DNA of 64,000 nt from Sphingomonas faeni (GCF_030817315.1 NZ_JAUSZF010000001.1:444001-508000); one strand, 5' to 3'. Counted from the stretch's first letter, positions 18,780 through 28,167 are shown. Notes: generated by a model from the letters alone, not told the origin. Made by a program: numbers and translations.

Positions 18780-19030
18780 GTCGACTGCTCCCTGTATCGG
18801 CTCCTGACGGCCGCTGGTCGAGGAATGTAACCAATATAAGTCCAGACACAACCCCGTCATTTGACAGCTAGGTCGTCCTGCTATGACTGAAGATTGCAGT
18901 CGACGCGGTCTCGAGACGTACCAATATGGCCCATGGATTTAGTCTGGTTGCCCAGCGAGCGGTCCTTGGCTAGGCTGCCGCAAGGGACACGGCAAGGCTC
19001 GCTTTGAGCTGCCGGTCGGAGGGGGAATAC
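18780..19030. promoter_or_regulatory. Divergent control region between the glycosidase chain and gntR
   Basis: This 251-bp gap separates GH20 (leftward) from the GntR gene (rightward). It holds two copies of a short word, GTAACCAATAT (18827-18837) and CGTACCAATAT (18917-18927), about 90 bp apart. CCAGAC occurs in one orientation at 18842-18847 and its complement GTCTGG at 18942-18947. Such paired sites would suit a dimeric GntR repressor controlling both directions. TACCAAT also occurs in the opposite orientation before nagB-II (29314-29320). Operator function is inferred. Confidence 0.45.
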
Positions 19031-19768
19031 ATGGCGTTTTCCGATGACATCGGACGCTTTCGCAAGGGAAATCCATCGCCGCTATACCTCCAGTTGCAGG
19101 AACTGATCCGCAACGCGATCGGCGAGAAGCTGTTGGTACAAGGCAATGCGATTCCGGCCGAGCGCGATCTCGCGATCGAGTACGACGTTTCGCGGATTAC
19201 CGTGCGCAAAGCGATCGGCGGGCTGGTCGAGGAGGGGCTTCTCACGCGCAGGCGTGGCGCAGGGACGTTCGTCGCCGGGCGCGTCGAGAAGAGCTTCTCG
19301 AAACTGTCGTCGTTCAGCGAGGACATGGCGGCGCGTGGGCGCACGTCGAGCAGCAGCTGGATCTCGCGTTCGGCGGGGCAGGTGAACCCGGAGGAAGCAA
19401 TGGCGCTGGGGTTGTCGCCGGGCGCGGCGGTGTTCCGCTTCAACCGCATCCGCTATGCCGACGAAGAGGCGATGGCGCTCGAATTCTCGACCATCGCGGG
19501 ATATTGCCTGCCGTCGATCGAAGTGGTCGACGACTCGCTCTACACCGCGCTCGAGACTGCGGGCAGTCGTCCGGTACGCGCATTGCAACGGTTGAGGGCG
19601 GTCCCGTTCGGAAGCGAACATGCGCGGATGCTGGGCGTCGACGCGGGCCATGCCGGTCTGCTGATCGAGCGTCGCGGGTTCCTGCGCGATGGCCGGGCGG
19701 CGGAGTTCACGCGCTCCTATTACCGCGGCGATGCGTACGACTTCGTCGCCGAACTCGCCGATATCTGA
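19031..19768 (+). CDS. GntR family regulator, HutC/UTRA type
   Basis: This 245-residue protein has an N-terminal winged helix (PLYLQLQELIRNAIGE; PAERDLAIEYDVSRITVRKAI; LLTRRRGAGTFV) followed by a UTRA effector domain (SPGAAVFRFNRIRYADEEAMALE; FTRSYYRGDAYDFV). UTRA regulators of this group commonly sense phosphorylated amino sugars and repress GlcNAc genes (NagR/YvoA type). ATG at 19031 follows GGAGGGGGA. The beta-galactosidase gene starts 22 bp downstream, so they are probably co-transcribed, and the glycosidase chain diverges. A GlcNAc-6-P or GlcN-6-P effector is an inference from the nag genes nearby. Confidence 0.88.
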   Translation: MAFSDDIGRFRKGNPSPLYLQLQELIRNAIGEKLLVQGNAIPAERDLAIEYDVSRITVRKAIGGLVEEGLLTRRRGAGTFVAGRVEKSFSKLSSFSEDMAARGRTSSSSWISRSAGQVNPEEAMALGLSPGAAVFRFNRIRYADEEAMALEFSTIAGYCLPSIEVVDDSLYTALETAGSRPVRALQRLRAVPFGSEHARMLGVDAGHAGLLIERRGFLRDGRAAEFTRSYYRGDAYDFVAELADI

Positions 19769-19790
19769 CCTTCAATACCGAGAGCATTCG

Positions 19791-22703
19791 ATGAACCGAC
19801 GTGAGCTTCTTGTTGGCACGGCGGGTGCGGGTGCTTCTTTGGTCGTGGGGCCGATCGAGACCGGGTTCGCGGCCAGCGTCAAGGCGCAGGGTTCGGCTGG
19901 CGCGCTGCCGATGCCGCAGCCGTCGCGGACCTTGCCGACGCGCGCGTTGGTGCAGGATCCGTCGCGGACGCTGATCGAGCGCGGGTGGCTGTTCCACGAA
20001 GGCGACGTGATCGCGCCTGCGCCCGACGGTCACAACGCGACGTATCTGAGCGTAAAGGCGGGCAATGCGCTGGGTGCGGCGGCGATGGCGTATGACGATT
20101 CAGACTGGCAGTCGGTGCGCTTGCCGCACGATTGGGCGTCCGCACAGCCGTTCGTGAAGACCGCCAATATCTCGCAAGGCTATCGTGTGCGGGGGATCGG
20201 TTGGTACCGGCGGACGCTTAGGCTCGACCCAGCGGACCGTGGCAAGACGATCGGGCTGCAGTTCGACGGGATCGCGACCAACGCGACGGTCTGGGTCAAC
20301 GGCAGCGTCGTCGCGCATAATTGGTCGGCGTATAACAGCGTCGAGATCGACCTGACGCCGTTCGCGCGGTTCGGCGACGACCTGAACGTGATCGCGGTGC
20401 GCGTCGATGCGCAGGCGATGGAGGGCTGGTGGTACGAAGGCGCGGGGATCTATCGCCATGCGTGGCTGATCCGCCGTGCGCCTGTGGCGATCATGACCGA
20501 CGGGGTGCACTGCGATCCGAGGCGCGGTGCTGACGGTGCGTGGAGCGTGCCGGTGGCGGTGACGCTCAGCAGCATCGATCGTGCGGCGGTCGGCGTGACG
20601 GTGGACGTCGCGCTGCTCGCTCCTGACGGTAAGCGCGTGGCGGGGGCGCAGGCTGCCGCGACGGTCCTGCCATTGGAGCACGCCACCGCAACCCTGACGC
20701 TGGCTGTTCCAGCTCCGCGCGCGTGGTCGATCGAGACGCCGACGCTCTATACCGTCGTGACGCACGTCCTGCGCGACGGGGCGATCGTCGATGAGCGGCG
20801 TATTCCGGTCGGGTTCCGCACGATCCGCTTCGATGCCGACAAGGGCTTCCTGCTCAACGACAAGTCGGTGAAGCTGAAGGGCGTGTGCCTGCACCAGGAT
20901 CATGCCGGCGTCGGCACCGCAATTCCCGATGCACTGCTGCGCTGGCGGTTGGAGCGGTTGAAGGCGATGGGCTGCAACGCGATCCGCTGTTCGCATAACG
21001 CGCCTGCCGCCGAACTGCTCGACCTGTGCGACGAGATGGGATTCGTCGTGATGGACGAGAACCGGCAGTTCAATCCGGCACCCGATTACATGGCGCAGCT
21101 CGAATGGATGGTCCGCCGCGACCGCAACCACCCGAGCGTCATCCTGTGGTCGGTGTTCAACGAGGAGCCGATGCAGGGCACCGAGGCGGGGGTCGAGATG
21201 CTGCGGCGAATGGCGCACGCGGCGCATGCGCTCGACGACAGCCGGCCGGTGACGGGCGCGATGAACGGCGCGTTCTTCGATCCGATCAACGTATCGAGCA
21301 TTTTCGACGTGGTCGGCTTCAACTATTACCAGGGCGATTACGATCGCTTCCACCAGCTCAACCCGACCAAGCCGATGACGAGCTCGGAGGATACCAGCGC
21401 CTACGAAACGCGGGGTGCATTCGCGAGTAATCCGGCCGCTCATGTCCAGTCGTCCTACGACGTTGAGGCGGCGAGCTGGGGCGACACGCACCGCGCGACG
21501 TGGAAGAAGATCGCCGATCGCCCGTTCGTCGCGGGCGGGTTCGTGTGGACCGGGTTCGATTATCACGGCGAACCGACGCCGCATGAATGGCCCACGATCT
21601 CCAGTTTCTTCGGCATCTTGGACCTGTGTGGGTTCCCGAAGACCGCCTTCGATATCCACCGCGCGCATTGGGTCGACGATGTGCCGGTCGTGAGCCTGAC
21701 GCCGCACTGGACGTGGCCGGGGCGCGAAGGGCAGCCGGTTGTCGTGCTCGTGATGAGCAACGCCGAGCGGGTCGAGTTGCGGCTCAACGGGCGGAAGATC
21801 GGCGAGCAGGCGGTCGACCGGATCATGGGGAACGAGTTCAGCGTGCCTTACGCAGCGGGGCGAATCGAGGTTGTCGCGATGCGCGGCGGCAAGGTCGTCG
21901 CGACGGCGGCGCACGAGACTGTGGGCAAGCCGGTCGCGCTGCGACTGACCCCGGCGCGGACGGTGATGGCGGGCGACGACGAGGATACGCAGCCGGTGAC
22001 GATCGATGCGATCGATGCGGCCGGGCGTCATGTGCCGACTGCCAATCTGCCGACGCGGTTCTCGGTCGACGGCGCGGCGATCATCGGGGTCGGCAATGGC
22101 GATCCGAACAGCCATGAGTCGGAGAAGGGCAATGCGCGGTCGTTGTTCAACGGGCTGGCGCAGGTCATCGTGCAGGCCGGGGCGGGGCGAGGGTGGATCG
22201 TGATGTCCGCGACCGCGCCGGGGCTCAAGCCGGCGCGGCTGGTGATCGACCGGGCCGCGATCGTACCGCGTACGCAGGTTCCTGCGACCTATGGTGGGCA
22301 GGCGATCCGCGAGTGGCGACGCTCGCCCGCGTTCGCCGCGCGGCCGGATCCTGCGCTGGCGCCGATCGATGGGGATAATAACAGCTGGGCGTTCGTGCGG
22401 AGCGGCACGCCGGTGCAGGCGGCGGCGGAGGGGCGTTGGCGGCTCTACCGCGCGAGCGTGACGCCGTGGCGGCGGATCGGTGCGGAGGGCGGCACGATCC
22501 GTTTCGCCTCGATCGCGGGGAAGGCGGAGTTGTGGGTCGACGGCCGGCGGCTTGCGTCGAAGGCCGGCGCCGAGACGGGGCCGCTCGAGGCGGCGTTGCC
22601 GGCGGGCAGCGGGGTGCGCCAGATCGTGCTTGTGGTGGAAGCCGCCGCGGACGGGGTTTCGGGGATTCTCGGTGGGGTTGCGATGGAGCCGTTAGCGCGC
22701 TGA
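19791..22703 (+). CDS. GH2 beta-galactosidase-like enzyme, exported
   Basis: This 970-residue protein has a twin-arginine-type leader (NRRELLVGTAGAGASLV). It follows the GH2 plan with jelly roll (NATVWVNGSVVAHN), the mark WWYEGAGIYRHAWL, a barrel with acid/base Glu458 in FNEEP and likely nucleophile Glu533 in TSSED, then GGFVWTGFDYHGEPTP. A DUF4982-like segment and GH2 C-terminal domains follow (about 640 onward, including GVGNGDPNSHESEK), and the last 150 residues form another jelly roll. Beta-galactosidase is likeliest; beta-glucuronidase is less so. It is transcribed with gntR, opposite to the other glycosidases. Confidence 0.88.
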   Translation: MNRRELLVGTAGAGASLVVGPIETGFAASVKAQGSAGALPMPQPSRTLPTRALVQDPSRTLIERGWLFHEGDVIAPAPDGHNATYLSVKAGNALGAAAMAYDDSDWQSVRLPHDWASAQPFVKTANISQGYRVRGIGWYRRTLRLDPADRGKTIGLQFDGIATNATVWVNGSVVAHNWSAYNSVEIDLTPFARFGDDLNVIAVRVDAQAMEGWWYEGAGIYRHAWLIRRAPVAIMTDGVHCDPRRGADGAWSVPVAVTLSSIDRAAVGVTVDVALLAPDGKRVAGAQAAATVLPLEHATATLTLAVPAPRAWSIETPTLYTVVTHVLRDGAIVDERRIPVGFRTIRFDADKGFLLNDKSVKLKGVCLHQDHAGVGTAIPDALLRWRLERLKAMGCNAIRCSHNAPAAELLDLCDEMGFVVMDENRQFNPAPDYMAQLEWMVRRDRNHPSVILWSVFNEEPMQGTEAGVEMLRRMAHAAHALDDSRPVTGAMNGAFFDPINVSSIFDVVGFNYYQGDYDRFHQLNPTKPMTSSEDTSAYETRGAFASNPAAHVQSSYDVEAASWGDTHRATWKKIADRPFVAGGFVWTGFDYHGEPTPHEWPTISSFFGILDLCGFPKTAFDIHRAHWVDDVPVVSLTPHWTWPGREGQPVVVLVMSNAERVELRLNGRKIGEQAVDRIMGNEFSVPYAAGRIEVVAMRGGKVVATAAHETVGKPVALRLTPARTVMAGDDEDTQPVTIDAIDAAGRHVPTANLPTRFSVDGAAIIGVGNGDPNSHESEKGNARSLFNGLAQVIVQAGAGRGWIVMSATAPGLKPARLVIDRAAIVPRTQVPATYGGQAIREWRRSPAFAARPDPALAPIDGDNNSWAFVRSGTPVQAAAEGRWRLYRASVTPWRRIGAEGGTIRFASIAGKAELWVDGRRLASKAGAETGPLEAALPAGSGVRQIVLVVEAAADGVSGILGGVAMEPLAR

Positions 22704-22720
22704 AAATCGCTAAACGCTCA

Positions 22721-22744
22721 ATCCTCCCCCTGGCGGGGGAGGAT
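22721..22744. terminator. Hairpin between the GH2 and nagE genes
   Basis: A perfect 10-bp stem (ATCCTCCCCC / GGGGGAGGAT) with a TGGC loop lies 17 bp after the beta-galactosidase stop and 7 bp from the nagE stop, between convergent genes. There is no T-run. It resembles the hairpin at 383-407. Confidence 0.5.
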
Positions 22745-22751
22745 CAGCGGA

Positions 22752-24455
22752 TTATCGGGCCAGCGTCGTCAGGACTGCGTCGGTCGCCAGCATATGAAGC
22801 TGGCCGGGCGTGGGCCGAGCGATCGCGCGGATACCGAGCTGCACCAGCGCCGCCTCGTCCGCCAGCGCGATATCGCCCAGTTCGACGCGCAGTCGCCCGG
22901 TATGGCGGCTAGCGGCCAGGACATTCGTCGCCCCTCCCAGTGCATTCTCGGTTGCCGACGAAAGGCTGACCGTATCCTCCGCGACAGCTGGCGCGGGCTT
23001 GGTTGCCACTTCGCCACCCAGCGCCAGAGCATCGCGGATCTCCATCGAGACGACGTCTGCGATCGGCCCGAGCACGACCTGGAGCGCGGAGTTCGACGGG
23101 CGCAGGATACCGCGTGCGCCGAGTGCCTTCAGCGCGGCATCGTCGACCGCGGACTGGTCGACCACGATCAGCCGCAACCGCGTCGTGCAGGCGCTCACCG
23201 TCGTTAGATTCGCCTGGCCGCCGAGCGCCTGCGCGAATGCCGCACCGCGACCGCCTGCTGCGGGAGGCGCTACGGCCGCGACGGTCTCGGCTTCACGTCC
23301 GGGGGTTGCGAGGTCGAACTTGCGAATGAAGAAGCGGAACAGCCCGTAGTACAGCACGAAATACACCGCGCCGACCGGTAGCAGGACGAGCGGTCGCGTC
23401 GCCTTGCCGAAGTTCAGGACATAGTCGAGCAGTCCCGCCGAGAAGCCGAAGCCCATCTTGACGCCGAGCAGGTCCATCAACGCCATCGACAGGCCGGTCA
23501 GCACCGCGTGAACCGCGTACAGCACGGGCGCGAGGAACATGAAGCTGAACTCGATCGGCTCGGTCACGCCGGTCAGCGCGGAGGTGAGCGCGAGGCTGAG
23601 CAACATGCCGCCTACCGCTTTGCGCCGCTCGGGCTTCGCGGCGTGGTACATGGCGAGGCACGCGGCGGGCAGGCCGAACATCATCACCGGGAAGAATCCG
23701 GCCATGAAGATCCCGGCCGTGGGATCGCCTGCGAAGAACCGGCGAAGGTCGCCCGAGGTGCCCTGGTAATCGCCGGCCACGAACCAGACGATGTTGTTGA
23801 GCAGATGATGCAGCCCGGTGACGAGCAGCAGGCGGTTGAGCAGCCCGAACACGAACACGCCGATCGCGCCGCTGCCGGTGATCGCGACGCTCAATAGGTC
23901 GACGCCCTGACTCAGCAGCGTGAAGCCGAAGCCGAACACCGCCGCGAGCACGAGACCCGCCACGCCGCTGACGATCGGCACGAACCGGCGTCCGCCGAAG
24001 AAGGCGAGATATTCGGGGAGCTTGATCGTCGAATAGCGATTGTAGAGCAGTCCCCCCGCGAGCCCCGACAGGATGCCGATCGGCACGTCGAGCCGCGCCA
24101 TCGCCTTGGCCTTCCACGCCGCGATGGCGAGGTCGGCGGAGACGCCGGTCAGGCCTGCAGATACTTCGGGTGCGACGGTGATGAGGACTTTGCCCGCCTC
24201 CGTCGCGACCAGGAAGCAGACGACGCCGGCGAGACACGCGGCACCGTTGCCGTCGCGCGCGAACCCGGTGGCGACGCCGATCGCGAAGAGCAGTCCGAGA
24301 TGCGAGAAGATCGCGTCGCCCGCCGCGCCGACGAAGGCGATGTCGAGCAGGTCGGGCTGGCCCAGACGGAGCAGCAGACCGGCGATCGGCAGCACCGCGA
24401 TCGGCAGCATCAGCGCGCGGCCGAGCGGCTGGAGGGCTTCGAGGATCGATTTCAT
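22752..24455 (-). CDS. nagE: PTS GlcNAc-type permease, EIIC-EIIB with a second, degenerate EIIB
   Basis: This 567-residue protein has an EIIC membrane part at about 1-380 with TGVTEPIEF at 296-304. An active EIIB domain follows with phospho-acceptor Cys423 in SACTTRLRL. The last 65 residues are a second EIIB-like copy (GGATNVLAASRHTGRLRV) in which the cysteine position is His518. There is no EIIA domain here; it is supplied by the fused protein encoded just upstream. It would take up GlcNAc across the inner membrane as GlcNAc-6-P. ATG at 24455 overlaps the upstream stop (ATGA). GlcNAc is preferred over glucose because nagA and nagB-II precede it. Confidence 0.9.
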   Translation of the reverse strand: MKSILEALQPLGRALMLPIAVLPIAGLLLRLGQPDLLDIAFVGAAGDAIFSHLGLLFAIGVATGFARDGNGAACLAGVVCFLVATEAGKVLITVAPEVSAGLTGVSADLAIAAWKAKAMARLDVPIGILSGLAGGLLYNRYSTIKLPEYLAFFGGRRFVPIVSGVAGLVLAAVFGFGFTLLSQGVDLLSVAITGSGAIGVFVFGLLNRLLLVTGLHHLLNNIVWFVAGDYQGTSGDLRRFFAGDPTAGIFMAGFFPVMMFGLPAACLAMYHAAKPERRKAVGGMLLSLALTSALTGVTEPIEFSFMFLAPVLYAVHAVLTGLSMALMDLLGVKMGFGFSAGLLDYVLNFGKATRPLVLLPVGAVYFVLYYGLFRFFIRKFDLATPGREAETVAAVAPPAAGGRGAAFAQALGGQANLTTVSACTTRLRLIVVDQSAVDDAALKALGARGILRPSNSALQVVLGPIADVVSMEIRDALALGGEVATKPAPAVAEDTVSLSSATENALGGATNVLAASRHTGRLRVELGDIALADEAALVQLGIRAIARPTPGQLHMLATDAVLTTLAR

Positions 24456-26947
24456 GCGGTGAACTCCCGGGCGAGCGAGCGGACGTCGGCGGCGGACCCG
24501 CATTGCAGCGCGGCGGCGGCATGCGCGCGGCACGCCTCCATCGTCAGCGTGGCGACCAGCGCCTTGATCTCGGGCACCAGCGCCGGTGCAGACGAGAGTT
24601 CGGTGACGCCCAGCCCGATCAGGATAGGGACGGCGAGCGGGTCGGAGGCGAGCCCTCCGCATACCCCGGTCCAGCGACCGTGGACTGCGCCACCCTTGCA
24701 GGTCTGCGCGATCAGCCGAAGGACGGCGGGGTGGAGCCCGTCGATCCCGCTCGCGACGGCTGCGTTGCCGCGGTCCATCGCGAGTGTGTATTGGGTAAGG
24801 TCGTTGGTACCGACCGACAGGAAATCGGCTTCCGCGGCGATCAGGTCGGCGGTGACGGCGGCGGCCGGGGTCTCGATCATCACGCCTACGGGCACGCGGT
24901 CGGCGATGCCGATCTCTGCGGCGACGCGATCGACCACCGCGCGAACGGCGCGCAGTTCGTCGAGGCTGGCGATCATCGGCACCATGATCCGGCATTGCCC
25001 GGCGGGCTTTACCGACAGGATCGCACGGACCTGATCCTCCAGGAGCTGCGGATGCGCGAGGCCGACGCGAATGCCGCGCAGGCCGAGTGCGGGGTTTTCT
25101 TCCGGCGCCATCGGCAGATACGGCGCGGGCTTGTCGCCGCCGATGTCGAGCAGGCGGACGATCAGCGGGCGACCATCAAGTGCGTCGGCGATCGCCTGGT
25201 AATCGGCGGTCTGTTCGGCGACCGTCGGTGCGGCGTCGCGTTCGAGGAACAGGAATTCGGTGCGCAACAGGCCCGAGCCTTCCGCGCCGTTTTCGACCGC
25301 GAGATGGGCATCGCCGAGCGCGCCGAGATTGGCGAACGCCTCAATCCGGGTGCCGTCGGCCATGCGGCAGGGTTCGCCGGCGCGGGCGAGGGCTTCGGTG
25401 CGGCGGACTTGCGCCTGGACGATCCGGACCTGCGTTTCGACCAGCGTGTCGGCGTCGGGATCGATCCGCAACAGGCCTTCGCTGGCGTCTAGAATGACTG
25501 ACGTGTCGTCGGCGATGGCGTTCAACGACGACCCGATTGCGACCAGCGCGGGGAGGCCCATCGTCGCGGCGAGGATCGCGACGTGCGAGGTCGGGCCGCC
25601 GCGCTCGACGCAGAAGCCGACGATGTTTGCGCGGTCGAGCGAGAGGACGTGCGACGGCAGCAGATCGTCCGCGAGCAGGATCGTGTCGGGCGGGAACGAC
25701 AAGGGCGTGGTCTCGACGCCCGCGATCAGCGCGAGCAACTGGCGTTCGAGATCGAGCATGTCGTCGGCCCGCTCCGCAAGCCGCGGGTCGGTACTGGTGC
25801 GCAACACGTCGGCCTGTGGGCGGATCGCAGCGCGCCAGGCATGACCTGCGCTCTCGCCGCGAGCGATGCCGCCGCGCGTCGTATCGTGGAGCATGGGGTC
25901 GTCGAGCATCGCCGCATGCGCCTCGACGATCGCGCGCTCGGGACCGGTCGCCGTGCGGGCGCGGTCTGCGAACCGGGTCGACAGCGTGGTGACGGCCGCA
26001 TCGAAGCGTGCCTCCTCGACGGCGATGCCTTCGCCCTGTTCGGGGACGACGATGTCGGCGGGACGGAACCAGCGTGCCCGGCCGATTGCCAGGCCGGGCG
26101 CCGCGGTGACACCAGTGAGCGCGCCGTCGACCGCGGAACTGGGCGGCAGGGGAGCGACGGCGGGCGCGCGGACAGGCGCCTCGGCTGGTTCGTCCATGCC
26201 GCTCTCGATCAGGTCGCAGATTGCGGCGAGTGCGGCGGCGGCATCGGCGCCCGCTGTGGTCACGACGATCGTGTCGTCGCGGCGGATCGCGAGCGCGAGC
26301 AGGGCGATCGGGCTGCGGACATTCGCGGTCTTGTCACCGCAGGCGAGCGTCACGTCGGCGTCGAAGTGCTTGGCGGTCGCGGCAAGGCGCGCGGCGGGGC
26401 GTGCGTGGATGCCATGGGGCAGGGGCACGACGACCGTGCGTTCGTGTGTCGTGCCGTCCTCGCTCGTCTCGCGGTGCGCGACCGCATCGCTGGGTTCCAG
26501 CGTCATCAGCGGATCGCCTATCGCGACCAGTTCGCTGGAGACGGCGTGGACGATTCTGAACCGGTCGGGGTTCACGACGACGATCGGCGTGACGACCGCG
26601 CGGGCCTCTCGCACCAGCAAATCTAGATCGAAGCGGATCAGCGGCGCGCCGCGCTCGACCGTGTCGCCGACCGCGACGCATGGGCTGAACCCGCGTCCGC
26701 CGAGCGCGACCGTGTCGAGGCCGATATGGATCAGGATCTCAGCCCCCTCTGGGGTGGCGAGCGTGATCGCGTGGCCGCTCGGCAACAAAGTCAGCACGGT
26801 GGCGGCGCAGGGAGCGTAGAGGCAGTCGCCGGTCGGATCGATCGCGACGCCGTCCCCCAGCATCCGCTCCGAGAACACCGCGTCGGGCACCTCGTCGATC
26901 GGCGTTGCCCAGCCCTGCATCGGCGCGGTCAGGAGTATGGAGGCCAT
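24452..26947 (-). CDS. ptsP: Fused PTS protein EIIA-HPr-Enzyme I
   Basis: This 831-residue cytoplasmic protein has three phosphotransfer modules. EIIA (glucose type) lies at about 1-150 with His74 in ILIHIG and His59. HPr is at about 168-250 with His181 in HGIHARPAARL. Enzyme I is at about 275-831 with His455 in GGPTSHVAIL, and the PEP-binding barrel follows. It would carry phosphate from PEP all the way to the EIIB of NagE, so this uptake system needs no separate general PTS proteins. Such fusions next to nag genes are known (NagF type). I chose ATG at 26947 because the EIIA domain begins there; the frame stays open upstream into nagA. Confidence 0.92.
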   Translation of the reverse strand: MASILLTAPMQGWATPIDEVPDAVFSERMLGDGVAIDPTGDCLYAPCAATVLTLLPSGHAITLATPEGAEILIHIGLDTVALGGRGFSPCVAVGDTVERGAPLIRFDLDLLVREARAVVTPIVVVNPDRFRIVHAVSSELVAIGDPLMTLEPSDAVAHRETSEDGTTHERTVVVPLPHGIHARPAARLAATAKHFDADVTLACGDKTANVRSPIALLALAIRRDDTIVVTTAGADAAAALAAICDLIESGMDEPAEAPVRAPAVAPLPPSSAVDGALTGVTAAPGLAIGRARWFRPADIVVPEQGEGIAVEEARFDAAVTTLSTRFADRARTATGPERAIVEAHAAMLDDPMLHDTTRGGIARGESAGHAWRAAIRPQADVLRTSTDPRLAERADDMLDLERQLLALIAGVETTPLSFPPDTILLADDLLPSHVLSLDRANIVGFCVERGGPTSHVAILAATMGLPALVAIGSSLNAIADDTSVILDASEGLLRIDPDADTLVETQVRIVQAQVRRTEALARAGEPCRMADGTRIEAFANLGALGDAHLAVENGAEGSGLLRTEFLFLERDAAPTVAEQTADYQAIADALDGRPLIVRLLDIGGDKPAPYLPMAPEENPALGLRGIRVGLAHPQLLEDQVRAILSVKPAGQCRIMVPMIASLDELRAVRAVVDRVAAEIGIADRVPVGVMIETPAAAVTADLIAAEADFLSVGTNDLTQYTLAMDRGNAAVASGIDGLHPAVLRLIAQTCKGGAVHGRWTGVCGGLASDPLAVPILIGLGVTELSSAPALVPEIKALVATLTMEACRAHAAAALQCGSAADVRSLAREFTA

Positions 26948-26956
26948 GGGTGCGTT

Positions 26957-26998
26957 CTCGATACCAGAAGGGATGGGCTCGATGCCGGAAGGAGTGGG
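26957..26998. repeat. Two tandem 21-bp units before the PTS fusion gene
   Basis: CTCGATACCAGAAGGGATGGG-type units occur twice in a row, differing at 5 positions, in the 77-bp gap between nagA and the PTS fusion. In the upstream extension of the fusion frame they would read PTPSGIE-PIPSGIE. The length, a multiple of three, keeps that frame open. No role is known. Confidence 0.7.
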
Positions 26999-27024
26999 CG
27001 CGGGAATGGGTTGGGCGCGACCGG

Positions 27025-28167
27025 TCAGGCCGCGCTCGTCCCGCCGATCCACGTGCCGACCGGATGCAGGTCGCGCGTGAGCACGACCCAATCGGCGGCG
27101 CGGCCGACCTGCAACGTGCCGCGCTCTTGCGACAGCCGCAGGAACGCCGCGGGATAGGTCGCTGCCATCGCCGCGGCGATCTCGGGGGCTACGCCGAGGC
27201 GGTCGACGGTGTTGCGCACCGCCGCTGCCATGTCGAGATCGGAGCCCGCCAGCGTGCCGTCGGCGCCGACGCAGCGGCCACCCTCGACGTAAATCTCGCG
27301 ACCCTGCAGCACGAACGACTTCTCGGCCGCACCGACGCAGGGCATCGCGTCGGATACCAGCATGAACCGGTCATGCGGCCGTGCGCGCAACGCGATCCGC
27401 AGAACCGCGTCATCGACATGGAAGCCGTCGACGATGATTCCGCAATACACCGCCTGATCGTCGAGCACCGCGCCGACCACGCCGGGGGCACGGTGGACGA
27501 GCGGTGACATGGCGTTGAACAGATGCGTCACGCCGGTGATGCCAGCGGCCATGCCGGCGCTCGCGGTGGCGTGATCGGCGTCGCTATGGCCGATGCTGAT
27601 GAGCACGCCCGCCGCGGTCAGCGTCGCGATCTGCGCCGCAGTCACGCGCTCGGGCGCGAGCGTCACCATGACCCGGCCGAGGCGGGGACGAGTCAGCAGC
27701 GCGAGCAGCTCGTCGTCGAGATCCTGGAAGCGCGTGGGGTCGTGGATGCCCTTGCGCGCGGGGCTGATCACCGGCCCCTCGATATGGATGCCGAGCACGC
27801 CGGGGACGCCCGCGAGGATCGCCGCGTCGACCGCGTCGAGCGCGAGCGCGATCACGTCGGGCGTGTCGCTGATCAGTGTCGGCAGGAACGCGGTGGTGCC
27901 GAACGGACGATGCGCCGCGCCGATCGCGGCGATGCCCTCGACCGTGGGCGTATCGTTGAACAGCACGCCGCCGCCGCCGTTGACCTGCGTATCGACGAAC
28001 CCCGGCATCAGCCAGCCGCCGTCGAGATCGATCGCCGTGGCGGACGAATCCTGGCTGTCGGACGCACCGATCCGCGCGATCCGCCCGTCCTCGACGACGA
28101 TCGTCGCGTCGTTCAGCACGCCTGTGGGAGTGACCACATGGCCATTCGAAAACCGGAAGATCGTCAT
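27025..28167 (-). CDS. nagA: N-acetylglucosamine-6-phosphate deacetylase
   Basis: This 380-residue amidohydrolase begins HVVTPTGVLNDATIVVEDGRI and shows the metal and substrate blocks GFVDTQVNGGGG, HIEGPVISPARKGIHDP, IGHSDA and VTHLFNAMS, with the catalytic Asp in VSDAMP. It converts GlcNAc-6-P to GlcN-6-P plus acetate in the cytoplasm, feeding the deaminase encoded directly upstream. ATG at 28167 overlaps the stop of that gene (ATGA). Its length is normal for the family. All key motifs are intact. Confidence 0.96.
   Translation of the reverse strand: MTIFRFSNGHVVTPTGVLNDATIVVEDGRIARIGASDSQDSSATAIDLDGGWLMPGFVDTQVNGGGGVLFNDTPTVEGIAAIGAAHRPFGTTAFLPTLISDTPDVIALALDAVDAAILAGVPGVLGIHIEGPVISPARKGIHDPTRFQDLDDELLALLTRPRLGRVMVTLAPERVTAAQIATLTAAGVLISIGHSDADHATASAGMAAGITGVTHLFNAMSPLVHRAPGVVGAVLDDQAVYCGIIVDGFHVDDAVLRIALRARPHDRFMLVSDAMPCVGAAEKSFVLQGREIYVEGGRCVGADGTLAGSDLDMAAAVRNTVDRLGVAPEIAAAMAATYPAAFLRLSQERGTLQVGRAADWVVLTRDLHPVGTWIGGTSAA

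Noticed and set aside
26948..27091. Longer N-terminus of the PTS fusion protein
   Set aside because: The frame is open into nagA but has no good start or ribosome site there; the EIIA domain begins at the ATG used. Kept only as a remark with the tandem repeat.
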